Origin: Diphasiastrum complanatum
Lineage: Eukaryota; Streptophyta; Lycopodiopsida; Lycopodiales; Lycopodiaceae
Assembly: GCA_029204225.1 (NCBI GenBank)
Contig: CM055095.1
Coordinates: forward strand, 76,485,776-76,549,775
Length of the DNA stretch: 64,000 nucleotides
Reading direction: 5' to 3'
Below are positions 11,881-23,700 of this stretch, piece after piece. The notes under the pieces are model-generated. The model ran no database searches. It worked only from the letters and a program-made list of their open reading frames with translations, and was not told where the DNA came from. Position 1 is the stretch's first letter. Each line of letters starts with the position of its first letter. The position numbers and the translations under genes are program-made.

Positions 11881-12020
11881 TGCTAAATGCAATGATGCAT
11901 AAGAGGAACAAGATTTGCAACTGAATGCCTAGAGTCAGATATATCTACTAAAGAATGCTAAATGCAACAACGCATAAGAGGAACAAGATTTGCAACTGAA
12001 TGCCTATATTTACTAGAGAA
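11881..12020. repeat. 75-bp tandem duplication inside a branching-enzyme intron
   Basis: Units at 11881-11955 and 11956-12020 share TGCTAAATGCAA and GCATAAGAGGAACAAGATTT and continue GCAACTGAATGCC. Located 46 bp from exon 12066-12164. Confidence 0.85.
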
Positions 12021-12065
12021 TGACAGACACATCGTACATGTAAACAACAGTAAAAATTGAATTAC

Positions 12066-12164
12066 CTTCGATTGAAACCAAACTTTTCAAAACCTTTCGA
12101 AAAAGCTTCTAGCCCACCTTCATATTCCTCAATAAGATTCCTTTTTTTTTTGTACTCCTTGTAC
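12066..12164 (-). CDS. SBE2: Starch branching enzyme class II, exon with the YEGGLEAFSKG block
   Basis: This 99-bp exon encodes YKEYKKKRNLIEEYEGGLEA followed by FSKGFEKFGFNR. The EGGLE.F..G..K.GF.R pattern is diagnostic of eukaryotic branching enzymes, at the helix that leads into the CBM48 starch-binding domain. The acceptor is ACTTCCAG and the donor AG/GTAAT. Two bases of a split Ser codon at the end are completed by the next exon. A run of ten A's inside the exon codes for the lysines and does not shift the frame. Spelling is closest to class II (SBEII/GBE) rather than class I. The intron downstream is 535 bp. Confidence 0.9.
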
Positions 12165-13665
12165 CTGGAAGTTAAAAAGAATTTTGCAGTTGCAAGCTTA
12201 AAATACATGACAATTAAAAGATTGTTCTAAAACCCATAACCTCCCTGCAATAGGAAGTATAATTCAGACTAAAGCTAAGAAGAAAGCTAATGAGCTTATT
12301 AATACCTGGAGTAGAAGAAAGCTACTGAGCTTATTAACATGTGGTGGCTCTTTGTAAGGGATTTCACAAGGTTTAAGACACTATCATGGTGAAGGAAAAT
12401 GAATTTGTCTACCCAACTAGTTTAGCAAGCCCATCCTGCTCTATCAAACTCTCATGTGCCAATGCATAGTCTAATCTGTTGGATACTCTCCCCTGCCCTA
12501 CCCCACACATAAATCCAGTACCCCGTCCTACTTTGGGTAGGGAGGAGGGAAGGGGGGGCTCCAATACAGGTTCATTGTAGTAATGTAATCTTAAACGAAA
12601 GTGATGAGGAAATCTACTTGCTCGTACAAGTAATCCAAGACAAGATTCCTATTTGTTGTTAGACAATAGCCATACACATATATGGAAGAGAACACAAACA
12701 ACAACTAAGCAATGCTGATGAGATGTACTCCAACTATGTCCCATTACTAATGGACTAGGGCACACTACATACTTGTAGACTTTGGCATCAAGTCTCTATG
12801 CCCAATAATGAAAAAGCAGCCTAAAAACGATTGCCTAATTGATGTCTCTATATAACGTAAAAGCACCCAACACCTATCTACAGCAAAACTTGTGCTCCAA
12901 ATCAAGCACTAGAATCTCAAACTTGAGTCTAACTCAAGTCTAACTTGACCTTACCAAATATAGGTAAAGGGCCCTAGAATTAGCACACAGGCATGGGGGG
13001 GGGGGGGGGCATGTAAGTGATGGTAAGGGATCGGGGCAGCAGAAGGGGAGGTCATGGAACAGGCAGCCGAGGAGCAGACGACTGAGCAGGGGGCTGGGGA
13101 GGTCAGGGCGGAAAGGGAGTGCAAGGCAGCAGAGGGGAATGGAAGGCATGCTAGCGCGGGAGGAGGGGTGAGGACAACATTAGGGGTAACGATCTGAACA
13201 TTAACTCTAGCAGAAGGTTGAAGAAAATTGCCTACTATTACTAATGAGCAAGGAGTAGAGCAGATAGTTGTGTCCAGAACAGCAAATTTGACCAAGAAAA
13301 TTATAGCGAATTTCTGTAACAGCTCAATATTTTTGGATATCTTCATCTGCAATTTTACTTTCGTGTATGTCCTGATTTGTGCCGATAATTGCAGAAGAAC
13401 TCTTGACCTCTACGAGAGGGAAAGAGGCCTTCATCAACATGTCACTGATTGAAGGACCTTCATCTGCATTTCCTGAAAGATGGAACTTGTACTGTCATGT
13501 CCTTTCTTCAGACAGCCCAATTCTTGGGGCATGCATCAAAAAGTCTTTATTTGATTTACTTGCGGTATATGGTTTACTCTACATTTGCTTCTAGCAGAGT
13601 TCACAGCTTAGTCCATTCTTGGAAGACCTCCTTTCAACTGATAATTAAGAAAGTCAACTCTTGAG
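12165..13665. other. Intron sequence without recognised genes
   Basis: AT-rich sequence with a GC-rich island at about 12985-13170 that contains a run of about 17 G's. The open frames in that island are Pro/Ser/Leu-rich on the minus strand with no recognisable domain. Nothing else supported. Confidence 0.5.
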
Positions 13666-13914
13666 GTGACTATGATGATCGTAGATCCACCACAGAGTAT
13701 GTATTCCAGCTTTGTGGCAGTTGCTTTTCCTGGTGTAGTAAGAAGCAAAGTACAATTGCTCTATCCACAACAAAAGGCAATGTGTAGCGCAACACAGGAA
13801 GCCATATCGTTGAGGCAAATCTTGAATGAAGTTGGCATGAAACAGGAAAATCCCACGACTATACATAGCGACAGTCAGAGTGGCATTCAGCTGGCAAAGA
13901 ATCCGGTGTTCTAA
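13666..13914 (+). mobile_element. Ty1/copia RNase H fragment
   Basis: The reading MTMMIVDPPQ... includes LLYPQQKAMCSATQEAISLR, QILNEVGMKQENPTTIHSDS and QSGIQLAKNPVF. The pattern E/Q-A-x-x-x-A-x-x-E-A-x-x-L-R...H.D.QS.I.LAKNPVF is the C-terminal half of copia RNase H. It stops exactly where LINE copy 4 begins, so the LINE appears to have inserted after NPVF. Confidence 0.8.
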
Positions 13915-14082
13915 CACTCTTGCATCTCCTTGCATGATGAGATTGTTGATTCATTTTTTTTTTCATCAGTTGACTTTTGGTAGAGAGATAGTTTCGTTAG
14001 ATAAGTCCGCATGTGGACATTGCTCCTATCTTGTATGTACTGTACTTTGTCTTTTGTGCCTACATGCACTGGATAGACATTA

Positions 14083-14088
<6 letters not shown>
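13915..14088 (+). mobile_element. LINE copy 4, 3' UTR fragment
   Basis: It matches the end of LINE copy 5 (CTTGCATCTCCTTGCATGAT, GGTAGAGAGATAGTTTC, ATAAGTCC.CAT.TGGACAT). It ends with the hairpin GTGCCTACATGCAC (14056-14069, stem partly lost), GATAGACATTAATACAA and then (TC)n. Heavily 5'-truncated. First member of the plus-strand head-to-tail array. Confidence 0.85.

Positions 14089-14153
<65 letters not shown>
14089..14153 (+). repeat. (TC)n tract between LINE copies 4 and 5
   Basis: About 65 bp of uninterrupted TC. It follows the 3' tail of copy 4 and borders the truncated 5' end of copy 5. Confidence 0.98.
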
Positions 14154-14158
<5 letters not shown>

Positions 14159-17100
14159 CTCAGTATTTCGCCCGTTTATGCGGGGGAAGACTTCACGAGG
14201 ATTGGGGGGAGTGGCTTGTTTATACAAGAATGCTTGCACCTCATTCTTCAAGATGGTTAAACAGGATTCTTTTGCTCGCTTCATCTGGCTTCAGTTTTTT
14301 GGACAGCCATCGGGACTTCCCCAGGATGTTTTCTTGGCAGTTTGCTACATTGCTGCTCAAACTTCTATTCTTGCAGATTTTGGTGGTGACCCATTCCAGG
14401 TTCTCTCAGATAACATAGCCAGTTTCTCTCTACAGGCGTATATTCTATTAGCAGGGGATTTTAATGCCCGCAAGTCCACCAGACAGTCTGAGTTTCATGC
14501 TGACGAGGATACAGAGACACCAGTGACTTCTTTTAGTGCGCAGCTACTTAAGCTGACTGAGGCACACTCGCTGACCATCTTGAATGGTCTTTCGCAGTGG
14601 CCATCCTCCTCTTTATTTACTTGTCACCCACATGGGAGTGGACACAATGTGGTTGACTTGATCCCACACATATCTGACTTTAGTATCCTACCACCTACCT
14701 TATCAGACCAGTCCAGGCTGTCCCTTTCCATTGGTCATGTCAACCCTAACCCCAATATCGCGCGACCACTCGTACCCGCATTAAGTTTTTGACCCACGGC
14801 ATTTCTGCTTATTCTTCTTCATTGAGATCTCTCCTTCGTGACTTCCCCTTTTTATCCTCAGCTGAGCACCAGACCACATTCCTTTCTCAATCTTTACTAC
14901 ATGCTGCTTCTTCTTCGTATCCCATAAGGCTTAACTCCACTCATAGACGTGTGCATAATAGATGGTATAATACAAAGTGCTCTCTTATGCATAAGCAGGT
15001 GGTGCATGCCATGTTTCATCTCCCACATCACTTGCTCAAAAAGAAAAAATATACCGCACACTTGTGAGGAAAAAAAAGAAGGCATACTTGCAAAAAAAAA
15101 GGTCAAAAACTGATAGATACTCTTGTTTCATCTTCTTCATCTTATTTTTGGAAGACCTTCTCTGAGAAGTCTTTTACGATTGCTCCTATTCCTATCAAGT
15201 CTTGGGTGGAGTATGCTACACGCCTCTATACTACTGATTCTTCCCCTATCACTCTCTCATCGAGACCTACTGATTTTACAATGTTCACCCCTTCTTTGAT
15301 TGAAGATGCTATCAAACGTGCCCAAAATCACAAAGCTGAAGATATTGACTCACTTAGTACTGATTTTCTCAAACCTGTGGCTCATATAGTTTCACATCTT
15401 CAATCAAGCTGTTATGTTTGGTTTCCCTACTGCCTGGTGCACTAACCTACTACACCCTATACTTAAAGCCGGTGATCCAATGAATGTGGAAAATTACTGT
15501 ACTATTATGAATAGTCATATCATGGCTAAGCTTTTTGGCTCGATCCTGCAGTCTATTGTTAGCTCAAAAGCAGAAGTGGAGGGATTACATGCTCTTGGAC
15601 AGGCAGGTTCAAGACTGGTTATTCTACTACGGATCAGATTTTTATTTTGAGATGTATCATTGAGGAGGCTAAGCATCGGAAGCAGCGGATTTATTGTTGC
15701 TTTGTAGATTTCCGCAAAGCTTTTAACTCTGTACCCAGACATCTTCTGCTTCAGCGCCTGGTCTCACTTGGCTTTTCATAGGAGGTTATTGCTTCTATTA
15801 CCAACAATTGGAGATAGTTGCCTCTTACACTTACCTCGGAGTTCTCTTTTCTAGGCCTCTGCTTACTTTTCGGCCGGCATCCACAGCTCGCCTGCTTAAG
15901 GGACACACGGCCCTTGTGCAGATGGAGAGACTTTGTACTGCCCTTTATGTTCATGACCCCACTACACGTTGTTTGCTCTTTTCTATTATTGTCTCTCCGG
16001 TGGCTATGTATTCAGCGGAGGCTTGGTGTCTTGGGCTCTCTACGGGTACATGGAGAGACATCACTCGGTTACAGATTCTCATGCTTGGCCGGATGATCCG
16101 TGCAAAGGCCTCGGTTCCTCATGACATTATACTAGCAGAGTTTGCACCTTCACCTATGGTTGTTATACTTCATCTCGGTCTATTGCTAGTTTGGGGATGT
16201 CTCTGAGTTTCTTGGCAGATGGGGGATATCTATATCAGCTCTCCCTAGTGGGACTCATACTTATATTTGGCGTCAGCTTTATCGCAGTTATATCTAGACA
16301 GTATGGTCACAGCTGGATCCAAAGAGAGCCAAGATGCATTTTAACGGCACTCACCTCCTACAGTTAGATGATATGGGGCTACCTATCCTACCGTTGTATT
16401 TCTCACAGACATTATCATATGGTCTTCAATACCGTATTGGGCAGCTTCGTGTCTCCTCATATCAGCTCGCTATCAAGACCGGTCGGTATACTACTACACC
16501 CAAACCACAACGGTTTTGCCAGTTATGCTCGATGCAGGAGGTAGAGGATCACATTTCATTTTCAGGTGCCCTACTTATTATGAGATCCGAGGCCGTTATT
16601 ATTGTCTCTACAGAGACACTCCCCTCTCCCTTGGCTCTTTCTTGGCATATGCACACTTTCGATGTGTCGGACTCCTATTGAGAGAGATGTTTACGTTACG
16701 AGCATCTCTTCTACCTTCGGAGGCAGATAATGTTTACAGTCAGACTCTCATCAGACATTTCTTACAGAAGAGGGATAGAGAGGAGGTTTCAGAGGATGAG
16801 CTTAATATCCCGACACGACAAAAGGCTATGAAGACTCAGCGACCATCTTCCAACCCGAGACATGCAGTCCGTTCATCACAGTAAGCCAGAGCCTCACGAC
16901 GGCCTTACCGAGTCGTTCGTCAGCCTCCAGCACGCACTTCACAGCCTATCACTCTCTTCTTCAGATCAGCCACTCAGTGACTCAGTTTTTCTGGTGTTTC
17001 TTTAGATGAGATCTTAGGTGTTTGCCTCAGCAGAGCAAGTGGCTAAGCTCTTGCCTTTGTACCTCAGCAGAGCGATTGGTTAAGCTCTTGCATCTCCTTG

Positions 17101-17256
17101 CATGATGTGAGATTGTTGTTTTATTCGTACTTAGTTGACTTTCGGTAGAGAGATAGTTTCTAGAAATAAGTCCTCATATGGACATCGTTCCTACTTTGTA
17201 TCTATTATATTTTGTCTTTTGTGCCCACGGGCACTTGATAGACATTAAGAAACTCT
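14154..17256 (+). mobile_element. LINE copy 5, 5'-truncated with internal deletion
   Basis: It begins within the endonuclease (after the position of YSWHSAFRPF in copy 7). It has LLAGDFNAR (near 14450), the linker domain and RT blocks up to DFRKAFNSVPRHLL. Near 15800 it jumps to EIVASYTYLGVLFS, so the YADD catalytic box is missing. It continues with PVAMYSAEAWCLG, loses more sequence near 16160, and ends with a finger region (CQLCSMQEVEDHISF; first Cys pair kept, frame disturbed). The 3' UTR has paired hairpins at 17033-17050 and 17070-17087 and the terminal hairpin GTGCCCACGGGCAC (17221-17234). Frameshifts throughout; dead. Confidence 0.92.
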
Positions 17257-17281
17257 TTCTTCTTCTTCTTCTTCTTCTTCT

Positions 17282-17342
<61 letters not shown>
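17257..17342 (+). repeat. (TTC)n then (TC)n between LINE copies 5 and 6
   Basis: About 30 bp of TTC units directly after GACATTAAGAAACTC, followed by about 57 bp of TC. The switch of unit within one tract suggests a LINE-specific tail joined to a pre-existing TC tract. Confidence 0.97.
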
Positions 17343-17346
<4 letters not shown>

Positions 17347-19637
17347 TTTTACTGGTCCATTGCCTCGTACAAAAGCAATATCGTCATGTAGTTAATAAAA
17401 AGAAAAGAGACTCTCTAACAAGAGATGGTCAGAAACTTATAGACTCCCTTTTCTCTTCCTCCTCTCATTTCTGGAAAATCTTTTCTAAGAAATCTGCCTT
17501 ACTTTCACCTATTGATATCGACTCTTGGGTGGAATATGCTACTCGCTTATACACTACAGATGCTCCGCCTATCCCTATCACTCGACCTGCTACATTCTCT
17601 CTTTTTTCCTCTGACGAAATTGAATTCGCGATTTGTAAAGCCCATTCCCATAAGGCGAAAGACGTCGACTCTCTTAACACGGACTTCCTCAAACCTGTCT
17701 CCCAACTTCTCTCTCCTTACATTGCCCACACTTTTAACTTGGCTGTTACCTCGAGCTTCCCCACCAACTGGTGCACGAACCTTTTCCATCCCATTCTCAA
17801 GGCTGGTGATCCAATGAACATGGATAACTATCGCACTCTCATGATCAGCCACACGATGGCAAAGCTTTATGGCTCAGTCCTGCAGTCTATGGTTGGTTTC
17901 CAGGCGGAATCAGATGAGTTATTTGCTCTTGGACAGGCTGGCTTTAGACCCGGATACTCTACTATTGATCATGCATTTGTCCTGCGCTGCATCATAGAGG
18001 AGGCTCGACATCGGAGACGGAGACTATACTGCTGCTTTGTGGATTTCCGCAAGGCCTTTGACTCAGTTCCACGACACCTGCTACTTTAGCGCTTATCTTC
18101 ACTTGGCATCTCATAGGATATCATTATGGCTATCAGCGTCTTATATGAGAGGGTTTTAGTACGTTTCAGAGATGGCAGCAGCTGGTCGCCTTTTATCCAG
18201 AGCACAGTTGGAGTCAAGCAGGGATGTCCACTCTCTCCCACTCTTTTTGCATTGTACATTGATGATCTAGACCGGATCATCAAGGAGGAAGGGGGTGATG
18301 GATGTCCACTTGTTGATGATAATATTCATATCCTACTGTATGCGGATGATGTGGCATTGCTATCCTCTACAGCCTCTCGATTACAACGACATCTTGATGC
18401 TCTATATGGTTTTTGCTTAGTGTGGGGCTTGACGATGAATATTGCTAAGACCAAAGTAATGGTGTTTAACACAAATTGACATCATATGAGAGATGACGCA
18501 TTTTATTATGATGGACAGCTGCTGGAGATTGTTACATCATACACCTATCTAGGTGTATTATTCAACGGCCCCTTACTCAATTTTCGCTCTACTGCTCTAT
18601 CTCGCCTACGTAAGGGGCATGCTTCCTTGGTACATATGGAGAGAGTGTGTACTACTTACCATATTCATGATCCCGCTACCAAAGACCACCTTTTCTCTAC
18701 AGTGGTCTCACCAGTGGCTATATGGGATCGTCCTAATCATGAGAGAGTCAAGCTTACCTTTTATGGCACACATATCTTACACAGAGAGTTTGGGACTCCT
18801 ATTAGACCTTTATATCTATCTCTTCCTCTTTCCTTTGGGCTCCGATACAGATTGGGACAGTTACAAGACTCTTCGCATCAGCTTGCTATTGAGACAGGCA
18901 TATATTCAGGCATTTTGAGAGAGCATCGGATATGCCAGGTATGCACATTGGGTGTAGTGGAGGATGAGTTTCATTTTATCTTCATATGCCCTACATACTA
19001 TGAGATACGTGGCAGATACCATTGTTTATATCGAGACACCCCTATTACTCTCAATACATTTTTGGAGTATCAGGATCCCAAATGTGTTAGCCTTTTACTA
19101 CGAGAGATGCTTATGTTGAGAGCCTCTTTGCTACCATCGGAGAGTATTACTGATTCTGGCCAACATCTCATTACTAGCTTCTTTCAGAAGCGGGAGCACG
19201 ATGACCTATCAGATGACGAGGCAGTCATACCGATGAGGGCGAAGGCCCAACATGCTCAGCCACCACCTCTTGCCAGATCTACACGCGCCTCTAGAGCACC
19301 AGAGCTCCTCGATCACAGCCCACAGCTGCTATGGGTATCAGACGCTTTTTTCAAGATTGATATTTATCCTTTTAGTTTCCTCAGCACAGCAGGCGGTTAA
19401 GCTCTTGCACCTGTACCCTCTTCAGAGCTGGAGGTTAAGCTCTTGTGTATCTGCTCTTATATGCATTTTATGATTCTATATTGGTTATGTCTTTATCTAG
19501 CTAGAGAGAGTTCTATATTGTCTTTTCCACTTAGACTAGCGTTTTTTATTATGTTGTCCAACATGGACAGTAATCCTACGAGACATGTTCTTATTCATTC
19601 TATCTTATGTGCCCTTGGGCACTCAACAGACATTAAC

Positions 19638-19641
<4 letters not shown>
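17343..19641 (+). mobile_element. LINE copy 6, 5'-truncated with internal deletion
   Basis: It starts in the linker region. RT is open from about 17365 to 18089 (SPYIAHTFNL, NYRTLMISHTMAKLYGS, VDFRKAFDSVPRHLL). A TAG at 18087-18089 sits where copy 7 has Gln, and further stops lie near 18115 and 18478. YADDVALLS is kept near 18340. At about 18720 PVAI is joined to WDRPNHERVKL, removing roughly 270 residues relative to copy 7. Finger region CQVCTLGVVEDEFHFIFIC is kept. 3' UTR hairpins at 19386-19403 and 19424-19441; terminal hairpin GTGCCCTTGGGCAC at 19609-19622. Confidence 0.92.

Positions 19642-19687
<46 letters not shown>
19642..19687 (+). repeat. (TC)n tract between LINE copies 6 and 7
   Basis: About 46 bp of TC. 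A second, shorter TC run lies inside the 5' UTR of copy 7 at about 19710-19732. Confidence 0.98.
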
Positions 19688-19692
<5 letters not shown>

Positions 19693-19753
19693 CCCTTCCC
19701 TCTCATCGCGCGATCTCTCTCTCTCTCTCTCCTCCATCTGCTTACCGCCTCCT

Positions 19754-20662
19754 ATGGCACCTAAGAAAAAGGAGGGTGTTCTTACACCCCCCTCCCTGTT
19801 GGACACCCCCCCATCACCGGTAGTGATGGAGGAGCCGTCTTCGGTGACAGAAACTATCAACATGGCTGCCATTGACTACACTCCTTCCAAACCTACCGAA
19901 AGTCTTTTTGCTTATGATCTTAGTTTTATCCGGCAAGAAATTCTTGGACTTAAGAAACAACTACACCTCTTTGAAGCTGAAAATAGCAAGTTAGCTAAGG
20001 ATCTTTTTGGTGTCACGGAACGTGTGGAGCAGCTTGAGCAAGAAAATATATATCTTAAGCAACGAATTGCAGAAAAAAGTGCCTTGGAGGAGACTTCCAA
20101 CAAGATCAATAGCTTGGAGAAACAAGTCGAGGAGACGAAAACGTGGGCAGCACTCTTCAAACCGGATGATATGGGCAGCAAACTCTCATCACTCGCAAAA
20201 CAGGTTGAAGAAACGACATCGATCCTTAAGCAAGGTAATCACTCTCAGATTTCATCTTTTCCGAAGGAAAACGATTTGGAGACAGTTTCGGGTGAACAAG
20301 CCAGAAGGGCCAAAAAAGCCTTTAACATTAGAGTAAGAGGCATTGCCAATGGTGGAAAACCGTTGGAAGAAGCTACGGATTTGCTCATTTCCAAGTTATC
20401 TCATGTGGCTGACGGTTTTGATACTGCTTGGCGCAGTAAATTTGATGACAATGTTTTGTTTATCAAGTTCCGCTCGCTTTCACAACGCAATGCTGCCCTT
20501 CGGCTTAGGGCAAAGCTTAAAGGTACTTTCATTTATATGGATGATGACTTAACAAATACTCAATGGTTGGCAAGAAAAAAGATTATCCTTGAAGCGAAAG
20601 AGAAAGGGCAAAGGGTTGTTTTTATTGACGGGAAACCGAGATTTTTCGACCTTCCACAATAG
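19754..20662 (+). CDS. LINE copy 7 ORF1, coiled-coil / RRM-like RNA-binding protein
   Basis: 302 residues, starting MAPKKKEGVL at the first ATG after the TC tract. Residues 1-40 are Pro/Lys-rich. Residues about 55-160 form a long coiled coil with heptads (FIRQEILGLKKQLHLFEAEN, VEQLEQENIYLKQRIAEKSA, KINSLEKQVEETKTWAALF). Residues about 185-302 are an RRM-like plus C-terminal domain (KKAFNIRVRGI, VLFIKFRSLSQRNAALRLRA, GTFIYMDDDLTNTQWLARKK, GQRVVFIDGKPRFFDLPQ). Order and size fit L1-type ORF1 proteins, which trimerise and coat the element RNA. No CCHC knuckle is present. The stop TAG is in frame with ORF2. Confidence 0.85.
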   Translation: MAPKKKEGVLTPPSLLDTPPSPVVMEEPSSVTETINMAAIDYTPSKPTESLFAYDLSFIRQEILGLKKQLHLFEAENSKLAKDLFGVTERVEQLEQENIYLKQRIAEKSALEETSNKINSLEKQVEETKTWAALFKPDDMGSKLSSLAKQVEETTSILKQGNHSQISSFPKENDLETVSGEQARRAKKAFNIRVRGIANGGKPLEEATDLLISKLSHVADGFDTAWRSKFDDNVLFIKFRSLSQRNAALRLRAKLKGTFIYMDDDLTNTQWLARKKIILEAKEKGQRVVFIDGKPRFFDLPQ

Positions 20663-20710
20663 GAACTAGGGGCCCCCGGTTATAGAAGCTACCCGAGATC
20701 CCCTACCAAT
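20660..20710 (+). promoter_or_regulatory. Putative stop-codon readthrough signal between ORF1 and ORF2 (LINE copy 7)
   Basis: ORF1 ends TAG GAA CTA GGG GCC CCC GGT. The 48 nt between TAG and the first endonuclease codon TTG (20711, reading LRLGFWNCNG) contain neither a stop nor an ATG in this frame. ORF2 can therefore be made in frame only by reading through the TAG, or by starting at a non-ATG codon. The GGGGCCCCC box lies 9 nt after the TAG. Confidence 0.6.
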
Positions 20711-23700
20711 TTGAGACTTGGCTTCTGGAATTGTAATGGTTTTTTATCTTCGTCATCAGCCGGAGACTTTGCTGATTTTATTAGAAAATGCGACATTTTG
20801 TTGTTGGCTGAAACTCATGAGTCCTTATATCATCCTCTTCCAAATATACAGGAGTACTCTTGGCATTCTGCTTTTCGTCCATTTGTTAGGGGAAAAACTT
20901 GTCGAGGATCTGGAGGAGTAGCTTGTTTATACAGAGACACCACAGTTCAGATGGTTAAACAAGATCCATACGCTCGCTATATTTGGTTACACATTATTGG
21001 CTCACTATTGGGATTACCTCAGGACATCTATATAGCTGTATGCTATTTTGCTCCACAGACCTCAGTGTTTGCCGAGTTTGGCGGGGACCCTTTTCAGGCT
21101 CTCTCAGATGATATTGCTATCTTTTCTCAGCAGGGTTCCATTTTACTAGCAGGTGATTTCAACGCCCGCACAAGCTCTAGACAAACCGAATTTCATGCAG
21201 CTACGGATCTTCTCAGGCTTTACCCTTTGGATATGGGGCTAGACCGGGTATCACAGGATGCAGACACTCCAGCTACATCTTTCGGGGAGCAGTTGATCAC
21301 TCTAGCAGAGACACACGCTCTTGCCATTTTGAATGGCCTCACACAGTGGCCTTCCTCATCAGCATATACATGCTATCCTCATGGTGGAGGACATAGTGTG
21401 GTCGACTACTTCATTGGATCACCTGCTTTGATCTCTCACATTTCTGATTTCTCCATCACACCCCCTACCATTTCCGATCACTCACTCTTACACATCTCAC
21501 TTGGTCACATAACCTCTTCTTTGCAAATTTCTTGCTCTCTTCCCACTCATAAACGTATTCCTTTCACCCAATCTGGATTCACTAATTACACCACAATCTT
21601 ATCCCAACTACTCGCTAACTTCCCGTTCATGGCACCAATTGACCAGCAAGCCACTTTTCTCTCTACATCCCTCTTAGCTGCTGCTTCCTCATCCTTCCCC
21701 ACCAAAACGACATCATCTCACAGAAGTGTTCACAACAGATGGTATGATGCAGAATGCCGCTCTCTTCACAATCATGTGACATATGCCAGGTCACACTCCC
21801 CTGCCATACTCAAACAATGCCAGAAAGAATATCATAGAACCACCAGAACAAAGAAGATCAAGTACCTACAATCACTCTGCCAAAAAATGATCAACTCTTT
21901 AGATTCACCCTCCTCCTCTTTTTTCTGGAAACATTTCACCAGACACTCTTCAACATTGGCCCCCATAGCCATCGAATCCTGGATCGAGTATGCCACGGAG
22001 TTATATACCACGGACTCTCCTCCTACCTCACTCTCACCGAGACCTGACCACTGCTCACTTTTCACCCCTGACATGGTTGAAAACGCCATTAAACATGCCA
22101 AACTAAATAAAGCCACTGACTATGACTCCTTAAGTGTAGAGTTCCTAAAGCCCGTAGCACATCTCATCTCCCCTTACATTGCTCATGTTTTTAACACAGC
22201 TGTTACTTCTGGTTTTCCTACGGCTTGGTGTACTAATATCCTTCACCCCATCCTCAAGGCAGGTGATCCCATGAATGTAGGAAACTACCGCACCATTATG
22301 ATTGGCCACACTCTAGCTAAGATATATGGCTCTATACTACAGACAGTCACTGGATCTTTTGCTGAAACTGAGGGTTTACACGCTATGGGTCAAGCTGGTT
22401 TCAGACCGGGATATTCTACTTCAGACCAGATCTTCATTTTGAGATGCATTATTGAGGAGGCTCGACATCGGAAACGGAGAATTTACTGTTGCTTTGTGGA
22501 TTTTCGCAAAGCTTTTGACTCTGTTCCACGGCATCTTCTTTTCCAGAGACTGTCTTCACTTGGCTTTTCAGAGGATACTATTGCTGCGATCATTACTTTA
22601 TATGAGCGAGTCTTGGCACGTTTCAGAGATGGTAGTGGCTGGTCCTCACAGATACATTCTACCATTGGGGTGAAGCAGGGTTGCCCCTTATCACCCACTC
22701 TTTTTGCACTATATATAGATGACCTCGAGCGGATTATTCGCGAGGAAGGTGGAGAGGGCTGTCCCCTAGCAGACATTATTATCCCCATTCTCTTGTACGC
22801 TGATGATGTGGTTCTCCTCTCATCCTCTGCAGCTGGTTTACAGAGTCACCTTTCTGCTTTACATCACTTTTGCCAGCGTTGGGGATTGACGGTTAACCTT
22901 AAGAAGACTAAGATTATGGTGTTTAACACCAACAGACAGCATATGAGAGATGTGATTTTCTATTATGACGGGCTACCGATTGAGATCGTGACCTCCTACA
23001 CCTATTTGGGAGTTCTTTTCTCTGGTCCGCTACTCACTTTTCGACCAGCAGCCACCGCCAGGCTCCGCAAGGGGCATACCGCTCTTGTGCATATGGAGAG
23101 ATTTTGCTCTACTTATTATGTGCAGGATCCTGCTACCAGATGCCTACTATTTTCTGCTACTGTCTCCCCAGTTGTGCTATATTCGGCTGAGACTTGGTGC
23201 CCTGATTTATCACGCGATACATGGAGAGATCTTACTCGTATCCAGATTCTCATGCTCAGTAGGATAATTCGGGCTAAGCCCTCAGTACCACATGATATCA
23301 TACTAGCCGAGTTTGCTTCTCCTCCATTAGTTGTTGGTGCTATGTTTCAGATCATCACCTTTCTTCACAGGGTATCAGATCTAGATACCTCCAGATACAT
23401 TGTTGCTGCTCTCACTTCATCTTGTACCCTTGCAGATCAGGGAGCCAAGCACTCTTGGTATCGCAGTGTCTCAGCCCTTCTTCAGACTTGGGGTTTATCC
23501 GCACTTGATCTTCCGAATGGAACCCATGCTTATATAAGACAGCAGATTTACCGGAGCTACATACGCACTATATGGTCACATCCTGATCCAGATAGGGTCA
23601 AGCTACATTATTATGGCACACATCTTTTACGGCTGGACGTTTCGGGCTTGCCTATTCTTCCAGTTTATCTTACACAGACGCTATCTTTTGGTCTGAGATA

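Noticed and set aside
12985-13012. Run of about 17 G's as a possible quadruplex or assembly signal
   Set aside because: A homopolymer alone; no conserved context to support a function.
12940-13352. Two overlapping Pro/Ser/Leu-rich frames on the minus strand
   Set aside because: Explained by a GC-rich low-complexity patch with a long G-run; no domain.
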